Of a DNA stretch of 64,000 nucleotides, positions 37,843 through 45,211 are shown one piece after another. Source of the stretch: Sphingomonas hominis (GTDB lineage Bacteria; Pseudomonadota; Alphaproteobacteria; Sphingomonadales; Sphingomonadaceae); contig NZ_JABULH010000002.1 of the NCBI RefSeq assembly GCF_013328205.1, positions 612,736 to 676,735 of the forward strand. The letters are read 5' to 3'. Position numbers and translations under genes: made by a program. Each line of letters opens with the position of its first letter. Position 1 is the first letter of the stretch. The notes under the pieces are model-generated. The model worked only from the letters and a program-made list of their open reading frames with translations, did not search any database and had not been told where the DNA came from.

Positions 37843-37946
37843 AAGTGATAAGGCCCGGAAGCGCCACCGGGGGGGGGGGGGGTGACGCTTCCGGGCCTAT
37901 GTCGTGGATCGCGAGAGCGGGGGGGCGTTATGTCGCGATCCGAAGT
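37843..37946 (-). ncRNA. Candidate general-stress small RNA with C-rich loops (GsrN-like)
   Basis: A predicted transcript of about 100 nt reading leftward from an exact EcfG promoter. It would fold into two hairpins. The first has stem GGATCGCGA/TCGCGATCC and an 18-base loop containing seven consecutive C. The second has an 18-bp stem (AGGCCCGGAAGCG...CGCTTCCGGGCCT, one G-U) and a 12-base loop made only of C. The second is followed by TTATCACTT and may also end transcription. Runs of C in loops can pair with Shine-Dalgarno sequences. In Caulobacter the sigma-T-dependent sRNA GsrN uses a C-rich loop in this way. Primary-sequence homology to GsrN is not claimed. There is no open reading frame of note. 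Confidence 0.6.
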
Positions 37947-37950
37947 GTAG

Positions 37951-37975
37951 AACGTCAACTTCGCCGCACGGTTCC
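37951..37975 (-). promoter_or_regulatory. EcfG-dependent promoter of the candidate sRNA
   Basis: On the minus strand GGAAC, 16 bases, CGTT, an exact match to the alphaproteobacterial EcfG (general stress sigma) consensus, inside the intergenic region after phyP. The first RNA hairpin begins ten bases downstream, which fixes the expected start near 37945. Confidence 0.75.
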
Positions 37976-38067
37976 AGGCAGCGTCGGCATTTTCTCACCT
38001 GAATGAACCGGTGCGTGGTTCGACACAAATCAGGGCGTGATGATTGGTTTAGACGCCGCCGCTCCGC

Positions 38068-39654
38068 TCAATCGCTGTCGATCGTCGTGATCTTGACCTC
38101 GTACACACCGACCAGCGGATCGTGCTGCAACGTCGAGCGGAGCTGGCGCGTCAATCCCTCGATCACGCGACCGAAGCGGTTCTTCAAGCCGTCACGTAGG
38201 CAATCGCTGTCGACCAGCGCCCGCGACGAAATGCGTAGCAACGCGCAGTCGGGCTCCGGACCGGCGCGCAACGTGATCCGCAGTTGCGCGCCCTGGTCGC
38301 AGGTCATGGCCAGTTCGACTAGTTCGGTGATCAGGAACGCGACCGGCACCGCGACGTCCTGGGTGACGTAAAGCGGGTCGATCTCCAGCGCGATCCCGAT
38401 ATGCATGTGCTCGGGCGCAGTGGCGCGCAGGTTCGAGGCGAGCTCGCCACAGACCGAGCGCATGCTGACGCCGCGATTCTCTTCCATCTCGGCGAAGTGA
38501 TACCGGTGAACGACCGCCAGTGCGTCGACACGCCGTTGGATGGAATTATACGCCTGCGACGCCTCGGGCGACTTGGCGCCGCGCGCGTGGAAGTTGATCA
38601 GGCTGGAAATGACCTGCAGGTTGTTTTTGACCCGGTGATGCACCTCGCGCGTCAGCTTGGTCTGGCGCACCAACCCCTCGGCGAGTCCGGCTTCGTGGAC
38701 CGCCACCGTGCGGCTGAGCGCGCGAAAGGTATCGCCCAGGTCGCGCAACTCCTGCGCCGGCAGCGCGCGGTACAGTTCGGGATCGGGCTGATCGCCGGGT
38801 GCGTAGGCGGCGATACTGCTGCGCAGGGTACGTAGCGGGTTGATCAGCAGACGGTCGACCACGAACCACGCGATTGCCGCCGCGGCTGCCCACATCAACA
38901 GCGGCAGCGCGAGCGCCAGGATCAGCGGCGATCCGATCGGCGCGCTACGCACCTGCATTTCGAGCGACAGGTCGGCGATGCCGAGATCTTCACGGATCGC
39001 CTCACGCCGCTCCAGCGCACGCTCGCGCTTCAACGGCATCAGCTCCAGCCGATCGTCCGCGTCGACCAACGTGGCAGCGTAATCCGACGAAAACCCGCTC
39101 GGCCGCCCGATCTTGGTCAGAAACGCTCGCGGGAAGAATGCCGAGGCATTCACGCCGCGCCCGTTGTCTCCTAGCCGCAACACCAATCCTCGACCCGCGA
39201 CGAAGTGTGCGGACAGGGTCGACGACGCTGCCTCGTCCTTGGTGCGTCGCACGCCGGGGAACTCTCGTCCGCAGATCAACGCGCCGCTGCCGTCCAGGAT
39301 CGCGAACTCGGCGCCTGCGACTGCCTGTTGTGCGAAGACGCCCTGCACGCGCGCGCAACTGGGCGCGTCGCGCGGATCGAGCGTCAGCGCGTCCACCGCC
39401 ACGCGTAGCGCGGTCATGTCGCCGACGAGTTCGATCGAGATCGAGCGGCTGCTTTCCGCCGCTGCAACCCGCAGATGCGATCGCAGCTCGGTGTCGGCGA
39501 TCTGTGTCACGCGCAATGTCGCGAAGATGGCGATCAGCGCGAGCGGGAGCAGCGCGAGGCTCAGGATCAGGAAGAGTTTGGCACCGGTCGGCCAACGCGC
39601 CAGATAATCTTGCCGCGCGTCATGCGAGACGCCCACGGCAGCAACGTCACTCAT
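38068..39654 (-). CDS. phyP: PhyP-like sensor protein (HisKA_2 family), regulator of PhyR
   Basis: A 528-residue membrane protein with two membrane helices (near 25-47 and about 255-275), a periplasmic sensor region, a HAMP-like linker and a HisKA_2 domain with EVHHRVKNNLQ (His340). The following ATP-binding region is degraded. Where kinases have an N-box Asn there is FLITELVELAM, and no DxGxG or GLGL box can be found before the end. In Sphingomonas, PhyP has this architecture and acts as a phosphatase and negative regulator of PhyR. I chose ATG 39654, seven bases after the nepR stop, so both form one unit. Confidence 0.82.
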   Translation of the reverse strand: MSDVAAVGVSHDARQDYLARWPTGAKLFLILSLALLPLALIAIFATLRVTQIADTELRSHLRVAAAESSRSISIELVGDMTALRVAVDALTLDPRDAPSCARVQGVFAQQAVAGAEFAILDGSGALICGREFPGVRRTKDEAASSTLSAHFVAGRGLVLRLGDNGRGVNASAFFPRAFLTKIGRPSGFSSDYAATLVDADDRLELMPLKRERALERREAIREDLGIADLSLEMQVRSAPIGSPLILALALPLLMWAAAAAIAWFVVDRLLINPLRTLRSSIAAYAPGDQPDPELYRALPAQELRDLGDTFRALSRTVAVHEAGLAEGLVRQTKLTREVHHRVKNNLQVISSLINFHARGAKSPEASQAYNSIQRRVDALAVVHRYHFAEMEENRGVSMRSVCGELASNLRATAPEHMHIGIALEIDPLYVTQDVAVPVAFLITELVELAMTCDQGAQLRITLRAGPEPDCALLRISSRALVDSDCLRDGLKNRFGRVIEGLTRQLRSTLQHDPLVGVYEVKITTIDSD

Positions 39655-39661
39655 TGCACGC

Positions 39662-39820
39662 TCAGTCGAGCTTGCCGAGGAGCGCCAGCAGGTCGTCCGG
39701 AACCGTCTCGTCAACGGTCTTCTGGTACACGGAACGCAGAGCGGAGCCCATGTCGCGGTTCTTTGATTGCGCCGCCGTTCCCTTTTTCGGCTTATCCGGC
39801 AGCTTCTTCTCGGACGTCAA
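39662..39820 (-). CDS. nepR: Anti-sigma factor NepR
   Basis: A 52-residue protein, too short to stand out as an open frame. A basic N-terminus (TSEKKLPDKPKKGTAAQSK) is followed by the conserved NepR core MGSALRSVYQKTVDETVPDD and LLALLGKLD. NepR sequesters EcfG until phosphorylated PhyR takes it away. The start is taken as TTG at 39820, because no ATG or GTG lies in frame upstream. The internal ATG would leave only the core. It lies upstream of phyP on the same strand and is divergent from phyR. Confidence 0.88.
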   Translation of the reverse strand: MTSEKKLPDKPKKGTAAQSKNRDMGSALRSVYQKTVDETVPDDLLALLGKLD

Positions 39821-39913
39821 CGCAAGCCCCCCAGAGGCCCCACATCTCGGGGCAGGACGAATGGAAAAACTGTAAACCCTGCTCGCGTGTGTTCACCCGC
39901 GCTAGAGCGATGA

Positions 39914-39938
39914 AACCAAACAGCATCTCGATGGTTCC
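39914..39938 (-). promoter_or_regulatory. EcfG-like promoter of nepR-phyP
   Basis: On the minus strand GGAAC, then 16 bases, then GGTT (consensus CGTT), about 95 bases before the proposed nepR start. Autoregulation of nepR by EcfG is usual in this system. The rest of the 234-base gap towards phyR holds no second match in the phyR direction. Confidence 0.6.
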
Positions 39939-40054
39939 CGCTGCGAGTGACGAAAATCACGGGCCGGGGAGCCAGCGTCCCGGCCGATTAAGTCGCGTGA
40001 TCGAAACGGGCAAGCGTCGTTCGGCGCCGTCGTCCATGGGAGGGCTTTCTACAC

Positions 40055-40849
40055 ATGTCGTTGGGTCAACAACTCGCTCCGCACCTGCCGTTCCTGCGCC
40101 GCTACGGCCGCGCGCTCACCGGCAGCCAGGTGCAGGGCGATCGCTACGTTCGCGCCACGCTGGAGGCGATCGTGGCGGCACCGGAAGAATTCCCGCGCGA
40201 CGTCGATCCGCGTCTCGGCCTGTACCGCACGTTTCAGGCGATCTGGAACTCAGCGCACATCGAGGAACAGCCCGACGCAGGGAGCGTGGAGGACTCGGAA
40301 GCGATCGCGCGTGCCCGTCTCGCACGGATGAGCCCGCTGTCGCGCCAAGCCCTGCTGCTGACCGCCATGGAAGGCTTCACGCCGGAGGATGCGGCCTATC
40401 TGATCGATGCCGACGCGTCGCGCGTCGACGAGCTGGTGTCGGAAGCACTCGCCGAGATCGAGAAGCAGACCCGTGCGCGCGTGATGATCATCGAGGACGA
40501 GCCGATCATCGCGATGGACATCGAGAGCATCGTGCGCGATCTCGGACACGACCTGACCGGCGTGGCGGTGACCCGCGACGAGGCGGTGGCGCTGGCGCAG
40601 GAGGACCGCCCGGGGCTGATCCTCGCCGACATCCAGCTCGCCGACGACAGTTCAGGGATCGACGCGGTCAAGGACATCCTCGCCGAGTTCCAGGTGCCGG
40701 TGATCTTCATCACCGCTTTCCCTGAGCGGCTGCTGACCGGTGAGCGTCCCGAGCCGACCTTCCTGATCACCAAGCCATTCCAGCGCTCCACGGTGAAGGC
40801 GGCGATCAGCCAGGCGCTGTTCTTCGACCAGAGCACCATTCCCGCCTGA
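40055..40849 (+). CDS. phyR: General stress response anti-anti-sigma regulator PhyR
   Basis: A 264-residue two-part protein. An EcfG-like sigma-mimic domain (1-130, RMSPLSRQALLLTAMEGFTP, YLIDADASRVDELVSEALAE) is joined to a receiver domain (142-255) with acidic pocket IIEDEP, phosphoacceptor Asp192 in LILADIQLAD, the FITAFPERLLTG segment and Lys240 in LITKPF. When phosphorylated it binds NepR and frees EcfG. It starts after GGGAGGGC. It is divergent from nepR-phyP and precedes a tiny membrane protein and ecfG. Confidence 0.96.
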   Translation: MSLGQQLAPHLPFLRRYGRALTGSQVQGDRYVRATLEAIVAAPEEFPRDVDPRLGLYRTFQAIWNSAHIEEQPDAGSVEDSEAIARARLARMSPLSRQALLLTAMEGFTPEDAAYLIDADASRVDELVSEALAEIEKQTRARVMIIEDEPIIAMDIESIVRDLGHDLTGVAVTRDEAVALAQEDRPGLILADIQLADDSSGIDAVKDILAEFQVPVIFITAFPERLLTGERPEPTFLITKPFQRSTVKAAISQALFFDQSTIPA

Positions 40850-40887
40850 CACCAGCGTAACATTGTCATGGTCCGTTCGTTCGATAC

Positions 40888-40912
40888 GGACCCAAAACGG
40901 TTTATACGGGTT
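40888..40912 (+). promoter_or_regulatory. Weak EcfG-like promoter before the small membrane protein and ecfG
   Basis: GGACC, 16 bases, GGTT; one mismatch in the -35 and the same GGTT as at nepR. It ends only eight bases before the ATG at 40921, so a transcript from it would be leaderless or nearly so. The same region forms a small hairpin (40870-40892, GGTCCGT/ACGGACC). Low confidence. Confidence 0.3.
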
Positions 40913-40920
40913 GAACGACC

Positions 40921-41058
40921 ATGGCAGACAATGATCAACGCGTGCACGTCGAAACCGATCAGGCACGGGCGGGCTCGACGCCAGGGGTCGGCCGCTACGT
41001 GCTGGGTGCTTCGCTGGTGCTCATTATCGTGATCTTCGCCGCGCTTCTTCTGTTCTGA
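40921..41058 (+). CDS. Tiny membrane protein between phyR and ecfG
   Basis: A 45-residue protein, MADNDQRVHVETDQARAGST followed by PGVGRYVLGASLVLIIVIFA and ALLLF. The N-terminus is charged and polar and the last 20 or so residues form one membrane helix ending at the C-terminus. I know no family. Its place between the anti-anti-sigma and the sigma gene and its clean topology suggest a real gene, perhaps a stress-locus membrane peptide. No ribosome site is evident. Confidence 0.6.
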   Translation: MADNDQRVHVETDQARAGSTPGVGRYVLGASLVLIIVIFAALLLF

Positions 41059-41164
41059 TCGGACCTGATCGGTGCTGGTAGGGGTGGCGAAGCCGGACAA
41101 CGGCAACTATCTTGAGCAAGCGGACGTGCCCGGTGGGGGAGCGGCGCCAAGTCAACGGAGCGGC

Positions 41165-41806
41165 ATGACCCAGTCCCTAGTGAGCACGCCCGGTGCCGAC
41201 GGCGACGTGCCCGTCGAGCACGTGTCGCTCTCCGATCCCGAGTTTAAGGCGCAATTGGCGCAGGTGATCCCGCATCTGCGCGCCTTCGGGCGTTCGCTGT
41301 CGGGTAACCGTGATCTGGCCGACGATCTGGTACAAGAGACGCTGCTCAAGGCTTGGGCCGCGCGTAAGCGGTTTCAGGCTGGCACCAATATGCGCGCCTG
41401 GACCTTCATCATCTTGCGCAACCTGTTCCTGTCACAGATGCGTCGTGCGCGCTTCAAGGGCGAATGGGACGATCTGGTCGCCGATCGCGTGCTCGCCGCG
41501 CCGGCCAGTCAGGACAAGCATGTCGAACTCGCCGACATGCAGCGCGCCCTGATGCATCTGCCGCAACCGCAGCGTGAGGCACTGATCCTCGTCGGAGCCG
41601 GCGGCTTCGCCTATGAGGAAGCTGCCGAAATCTGCAACGTCGCGGTCGGCACGATCAAGAGCCGCGTGGCGCGTGGACGCGTCGCACTGGAAGCATTGCT
41701 GAGCGATGGGACGCTGAAGTCGCGCCGCGATCATGAGAATGAGAATGGTCGCTCTACGCTCGACTCGATTATGGGTGAAGTGGACGAACTCGCGCGCGAG
41801 CGTTGA
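41165..41806 (+). CDS. ecfG: General stress response ECF sigma factor EcfG
   Basis: A 213-residue ECF15-type sigma factor. Region 2 has AFGRSLSGNRDLADDLVQET and RKRFQAGTNMRAWTFIILRN. Region 4 has LMHLPQPQREALILVGAGGF, AYEEAAEICNVAVGTIKSR and VARGRVAL. It should direct transcription from GGAAC-N16-CGTT promoters, several of which lie in this locus. I chose ATG 41165 with CGGAG four bases upstream; a GTG at 41072 in frame is less likely. Confidence 0.94.
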   Translation: MTQSLVSTPGADGDVPVEHVSLSDPEFKAQLAQVIPHLRAFGRSLSGNRDLADDLVQETLLKAWAARKRFQAGTNMRAWTFIILRNLFLSQMRRARFKGEWDDLVADRVLAAPASQDKHVELADMQRALMHLPQPQREALILVGAGGFAYEEAAEICNVAVGTIKSRVARGRVALEALLSDGTLKSRRDHENENGRSTLDSIMGEVDELARER

Positions 41807-41817
41807 GCCATCGGTGG

Positions 41818-41843
41818 CTGAGACACTGGTGAGAGTGTCTTAG
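41818..41843 (+). terminator. Stem-loop after ecfG
   Basis: CTGAGACACT, loop GGTGAG, AGTGTCTTAG: ten pairs including one wobble, starting 11 bases after the ecfG stop. There is no T-run, so it may act as an mRNA end stabiliser or a weak terminator. Confidence 0.5.
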
Positions 41844-42138
41844 CCTGTGCTTTGCTAGACGCTGGAACCTGCCGCCTCTTTGGAGAGTAATCGGCCGGAT
41901 GATGGTCGACGCTTCTGAATTCGCGTTCGACCTAGAGTCGCGTAGCTCCACGTCGTCTCAGTGCGGATGGTCGTGACGATGCGAGGCAAAGGTCTTACCA
42001 AGCCGACCTGGCTCAGCAACTAAGGGCAAGCCCTCGATCTCCACGTTCCGGCTCATGCCAGACTTAGCGAGCGCCTAGTACAGTCCGAGGTGCAAATAAC
42101 CCGCACATACGCCGCGCTCCGCCACTATGCTGCCTTGC
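41844..42138. other. Non-coding gap between ecfG and glnE
   Basis: I see no gene, repeat or convincing promoter in this stretch. A GGAAC near 41870 is not followed by a CGTT at 16-17 bases. Base composition is slightly less GC-rich than in the neighbouring genes. Confidence 0.4.
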
Positions 42139-44772
42139 ATGAGCACCGCAAACGATAACGCTCGCACACGCGCCATGGAGAACGCGCCGTTCCTCGCCGG
42201 ATTGATCGCGCGAGAAGCCGCCGACGCGGCGCTGCTCGTCAACGCGGACCTGTTGCCGGTCGCGCGCAGGCTCCGTGTCGAGCGCCGCGCGGTCGCGCGC
42301 ACGGTGGCGCTCGGCGATCTGTCGGGCACCCTCGATCTGACCGAAGTCACCGCTCGACTCACCCGCTTCGCCGACATCGCGCTCGACACCGCGATCCGCA
42401 CCGCCATTGCCGAACGGACGCCGGGTGCGCCCGCCACCGGCTTCGTCGCGCTCGCGCTCGGCAAGCAGGGTAGTTTCGAGCTCAACTATTCGTCCGACAT
42501 CGACCCGATCCTGCTCTACGATCCCGCGACGCTGCCGTGCCGCCCGCGCGAGGAGCCGGGCGACGCCGCGGTGCGGATCGCGCGCCGCATGTTGGAACTG
42601 CTGCAAACACGCGATGCCGATGGTTACGTGCTGCGCGTCGACCTGCGGCTGCGCCCGTCGCCCGAGATCACCCCGCTCGCGGTGCCGATCGACGCCGCCA
42701 TCGCCTATTATGAGTCGCAGGCGCTGCCGTGGGAGCGCGCCGCGTTCATTCGCGCGCGCGCCGCCGCCGGCGACGTGGCGCTCGGCCAACGCTTCCTCGA
42801 TACGATCCGTCCGTTCATCTGGCGCCGCAGCCTCGACTTCGGCGCGGTGGGCGAAATCCTCGACATCACTCGGCGCATCCGCAACCACCATGCGCAGGGG
42901 CAGGCGTTCGGCCCCGGCTTCGACCTGAAACGCGGCAGGGGCGGCATCCGCGAAATCGAGTTCTTCGCACAGATTCACCAGCTGATCCACGGCGGCCGCG
43001 ACGCGCGCCTGCGTGCGCCCGCCACCCGCGACGCGCTCGCTGCATTGGCCGAGGCTGGTCGTATCGTGCCGGGCGATGCGCAGGCGCTCACCCACGCCTA
43101 CACGCTGCTGCGCACGATCGAGCACCGGGTGCAGATGATCGACGATCGCCAGACGCACGCGCTGCCCGCCGGCGAGGCACTCGACCAAGTCGCGCGGCTG
43201 CACGGCCTCACGGACGGCATCGCATTGCTCGACATGCTGCGACCGCACGTGGCCAAGGTCGCCGCGATCTTCGACCAACTCGCCCCTAACACGCGCGATC
43301 ACCTGCCGCACGACAGTGCGGCGCTTGCCGCGCACTTGGGCGACGCCGGTTTCACCGATGCGGCAGCGATCGCGACGCGCATCGCGGATTGGCGCGCCCG
43401 CCGCTACCCCGCGCTGCGCAGCGCCGCCGCGCAGACGGCGTTGGAGGCGGTGCTGCCCGATCTGGTTACCGCCTGTGCAGCTGCTCCCGTGCCCGATGCC
43501 GCGGTGCAGCGGCTCGACCGGATCATCGAGCGACTGTCCAGTGCGATCAACTTCTTTCGCCTGCTGGAGGCGCAGCCTGCGCTCACCACCCTCGTCGCCC
43601 GCGTGCTCAGCCATGCCCCGACGCTGGCGGAGGAACTCGCGCGCCGCACCGACCTGCTCGACCGCCTGATCGACGCCAGCGCGCTCGATCCGGTCGGCTC
43701 GGTTGCCGATCACACGCGCGCGATGCGCCGCGTCGAGCAGGGGGCCGATTACCAGGCATTGCTCGATCACGTCCGCCGTGTCGTCGGCGAGCAGCGCTTC
43801 GCCCTCGGCGTCCAGCTCGTCGCAGCCGCCGCCGACCCGTTGCAGGTCGCATGCGACTATTCCGGCGTCGCCGAGGCCGCCGTGTGCGTGCTCGCAGAGG
43901 CGACCGTCGCCGAGTTCGCGCGCGCACACGGTCGCGTGCCGGATAGCGAATTGCTGATCCTCGCGCTCGGCCGTTTCGGTGGCGCGGCGCTGACCCATGC
44001 GTCGGACCTCGACCTGATCTTTCTGTTCACCGGTGACTTCAACGCCGAGTCGGACGGCGTCAAACCGCTCGGCGCCACACTCTACTACAACCGTCTCGCG
44101 CAGCGCGTCGCCGCCGCCTTGTCGGTGCCCACCGCCGCCGGACCGCTCTACAAGGTCGACACCCGGCTTCGTCCCTCGGGCGCGCACGGCCCGCTTGCCG
44201 TCACGCTCGACTCGTTCGCGCGGTACCAGCGCGAGTCCGCCTGGACGTGGGAGCATATGGCGCTGACCCGCGCGCGCGCCGTGTTCGGCTCGCTCAGGGC
44301 GCGCGCGGCGCTCGATGCGGTGATCGCCGACGTGTTGCACGGTAACCGTACCGAGCACGACATCCGCACCGACGCGCGTGCGATGCGCGATGAGATGGCG
44401 GCGCACAAACCGCCGCAAGGTCCGCTTGATGCCAAGCTACTGCCCGGCGGGCTCGTCGATCTGGAGTTCACCGTCCACGTCGAGCAATTGCTGAACCGAA
44501 CCGGCTTCGATCCCGATCTCGGCCAGGCGATCGACCAACTCGTCGCGCACGGCTTGCTCGCACCCGGCCTGCGCGATGCGCACGATCTGCTGACGCGCTT
44601 GCTCGTCACCGCGCGATTGGTCGTTCCCGACGCGGCCGAGCCCGACGCGCCCGCCACGCGCGCGCTGATCGCGCAGGCGTTGCGCCTGCCCGACTGGGCA
44701 GCGGTGCTTGCCAGCTTCGCCGCGGTCCGCGAGGAGGTCTCGCGTGTGTGGCGGGAGTTGGTGGATGAATGA
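42139..44772 (+). CDS. glnE: Bifunctional glutamine synthetase adenylyltransferase/deadenylase
   Basis: An 877-residue enzyme that adenylylates and deadenylylates glutamine synthetase in response to nitrogen status. It has two nucleotidyltransferase halves: GFVALALGKQGSFELNYSSDID in the first and LLILALGRFGGAALTHASDLD in the second, with YKVDTRLRPSGAHGPL in the second active site and KRGRGGIREIEFFAQ linking them. ATG 42139 was chosen over ATG 42127. No clear ribosome site is visible for either. It overlaps bcp by eight bases. A 784-codon antisense frame here is spurious. Confidence 0.95.
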   Translation: MSTANDNARTRAMENAPFLAGLIAREAADAALLVNADLLPVARRLRVERRAVARTVALGDLSGTLDLTEVTARLTRFADIALDTAIRTAIAERTPGAPATGFVALALGKQGSFELNYSSDIDPILLYDPATLPCRPREEPGDAAVRIARRMLELLQTRDADGYVLRVDLRLRPSPEITPLAVPIDAAIAYYESQALPWERAAFIRARAAAGDVALGQRFLDTIRPFIWRRSLDFGAVGEILDITRRIRNHHAQGQAFGPGFDLKRGRGGIREIEFFAQIHQLIHGGRDARLRAPATRDALAALAEAGRIVPGDAQALTHAYTLLRTIEHRVQMIDDRQTHALPAGEALDQVARLHGLTDGIALLDMLRPHVAKVAAIFDQLAPNTRDHLPHDSAALAAHLGDAGFTDAAAIATRIADWRARRYPALRSAAAQTALEAVLPDLVTACAAAPVPDAAVQRLDRIIERLSSAINFFRLLEAQPALTTLVARVLSHAPTLAEELARRTDLLDRLIDASALDPVGSVADHTRAMRRVEQGADYQALLDHVRRVVGEQRFALGVQLVAAAADPLQVACDYSGVAEAAVCVLAEATVAEFARAHGRVPDSELLILALGRFGGAALTHASDLDLIFLFTGDFNAESDGVKPLGATLYYNRLAQRVAAALSVPTAAGPLYKVDTRLRPSGAHGPLAVTLDSFARYQRESAWTWEHMALTRARAVFGSLRARAALDAVIADVLHGNRTEHDIRTDARAMRDEMAAHKPPQGPLDAKLLPGGLVDLEFTVHVEQLLNRTGFDPDLGQAIDQLVAHGLLAPGLRDAHDLLTRLLVTARLVVPDAAEPDAPATRALIAQALRLPDWAAVLASFAAVREEVSRVWRELVDE

Positions 44773-45211
44773 ATTACCCGATGTGACGGCGACCGGCGCC
44801 GATGGTCAGCCACTGCGGCTCGCCGACCTGCCGCGTCCCCTGGTCGTCTATTTCTATCCCAAGGACGACACGCCGGGTTGCACGCGCGAGGCGCAGGACT
44901 TCTCCGGGCTCGCCGACGACTACGCCGCCGCGAGCGTTCAGGTCGTCGGTATTTCACGCGACAGCGTCGCCAAGCATGCGAAGTTCATTGCCAAGCACTC
45001 ATTGCGGGTCACGCTCGCCAGCGATCTCGACGGCCAAGTGACCGAGGCGTTCGGCGTCTGGGGCGAGAAGCAGATGTACGGCCGCAGCTACATGGGTGTC
45101 GAGCGCGCGACCTTTCTGTTCGACCGCGATGGCCGGCTCGTGCGTGAATGGCGCAAGGTGAAAGTACCCGACCACGCCGCCGCGGTGCTGGAGGCGGCGC
45201 GCGCGCTTTGA
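44765..45211 (+). CDS. bcp: Thioredoxin-dependent peroxiredoxin (Bcp/PrxQ family)
   Basis: A 148-residue peroxiredoxin reducing hydroperoxides. The active site is YPKDDTPGCTREAQDF with the peroxidatic cysteine. QVVGISRDSVAKHAKFI and ATFLFDRDGRLVREW follow. It is the only cysteine in the protein, so the resolving cysteine found five residues later in E. coli Bcp is absent and the enzyme is predicted to work as a 1-Cys type. The start ATGAATGA overlaps the glnE stop. Confidence 0.93.
   Translation: MNELPDVTATGADGQPLRLADLPRPLVVYFYPKDDTPGCTREAQDFSGLADDYAAASVQVVGISRDSVAKHAKFIAKHSLRVTLASDLDGQVTEAFGVWGEKQMYGRSYMGVERATFLFDRDGRLVREWRKVKVPDHAAAVLEAARAL

Noticed and set aside
37851-37898. The large hairpin as a plain terminator of phyP
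   Set aside because: It lies about 170 bases beyond the phyP stop, lacks a T-run and is preceded by an exact EcfG promoter and a second C-loop hairpin, so an independent RNA is the better explanation. A double role remains possible.
42064-44418. A 784-codon open frame on the minus strand covering glnE
   Set aside because: No protein family is recognisable in it, composition is dominated by Arg, Gly and Ala, and the opposite strand encodes complete GlnE.
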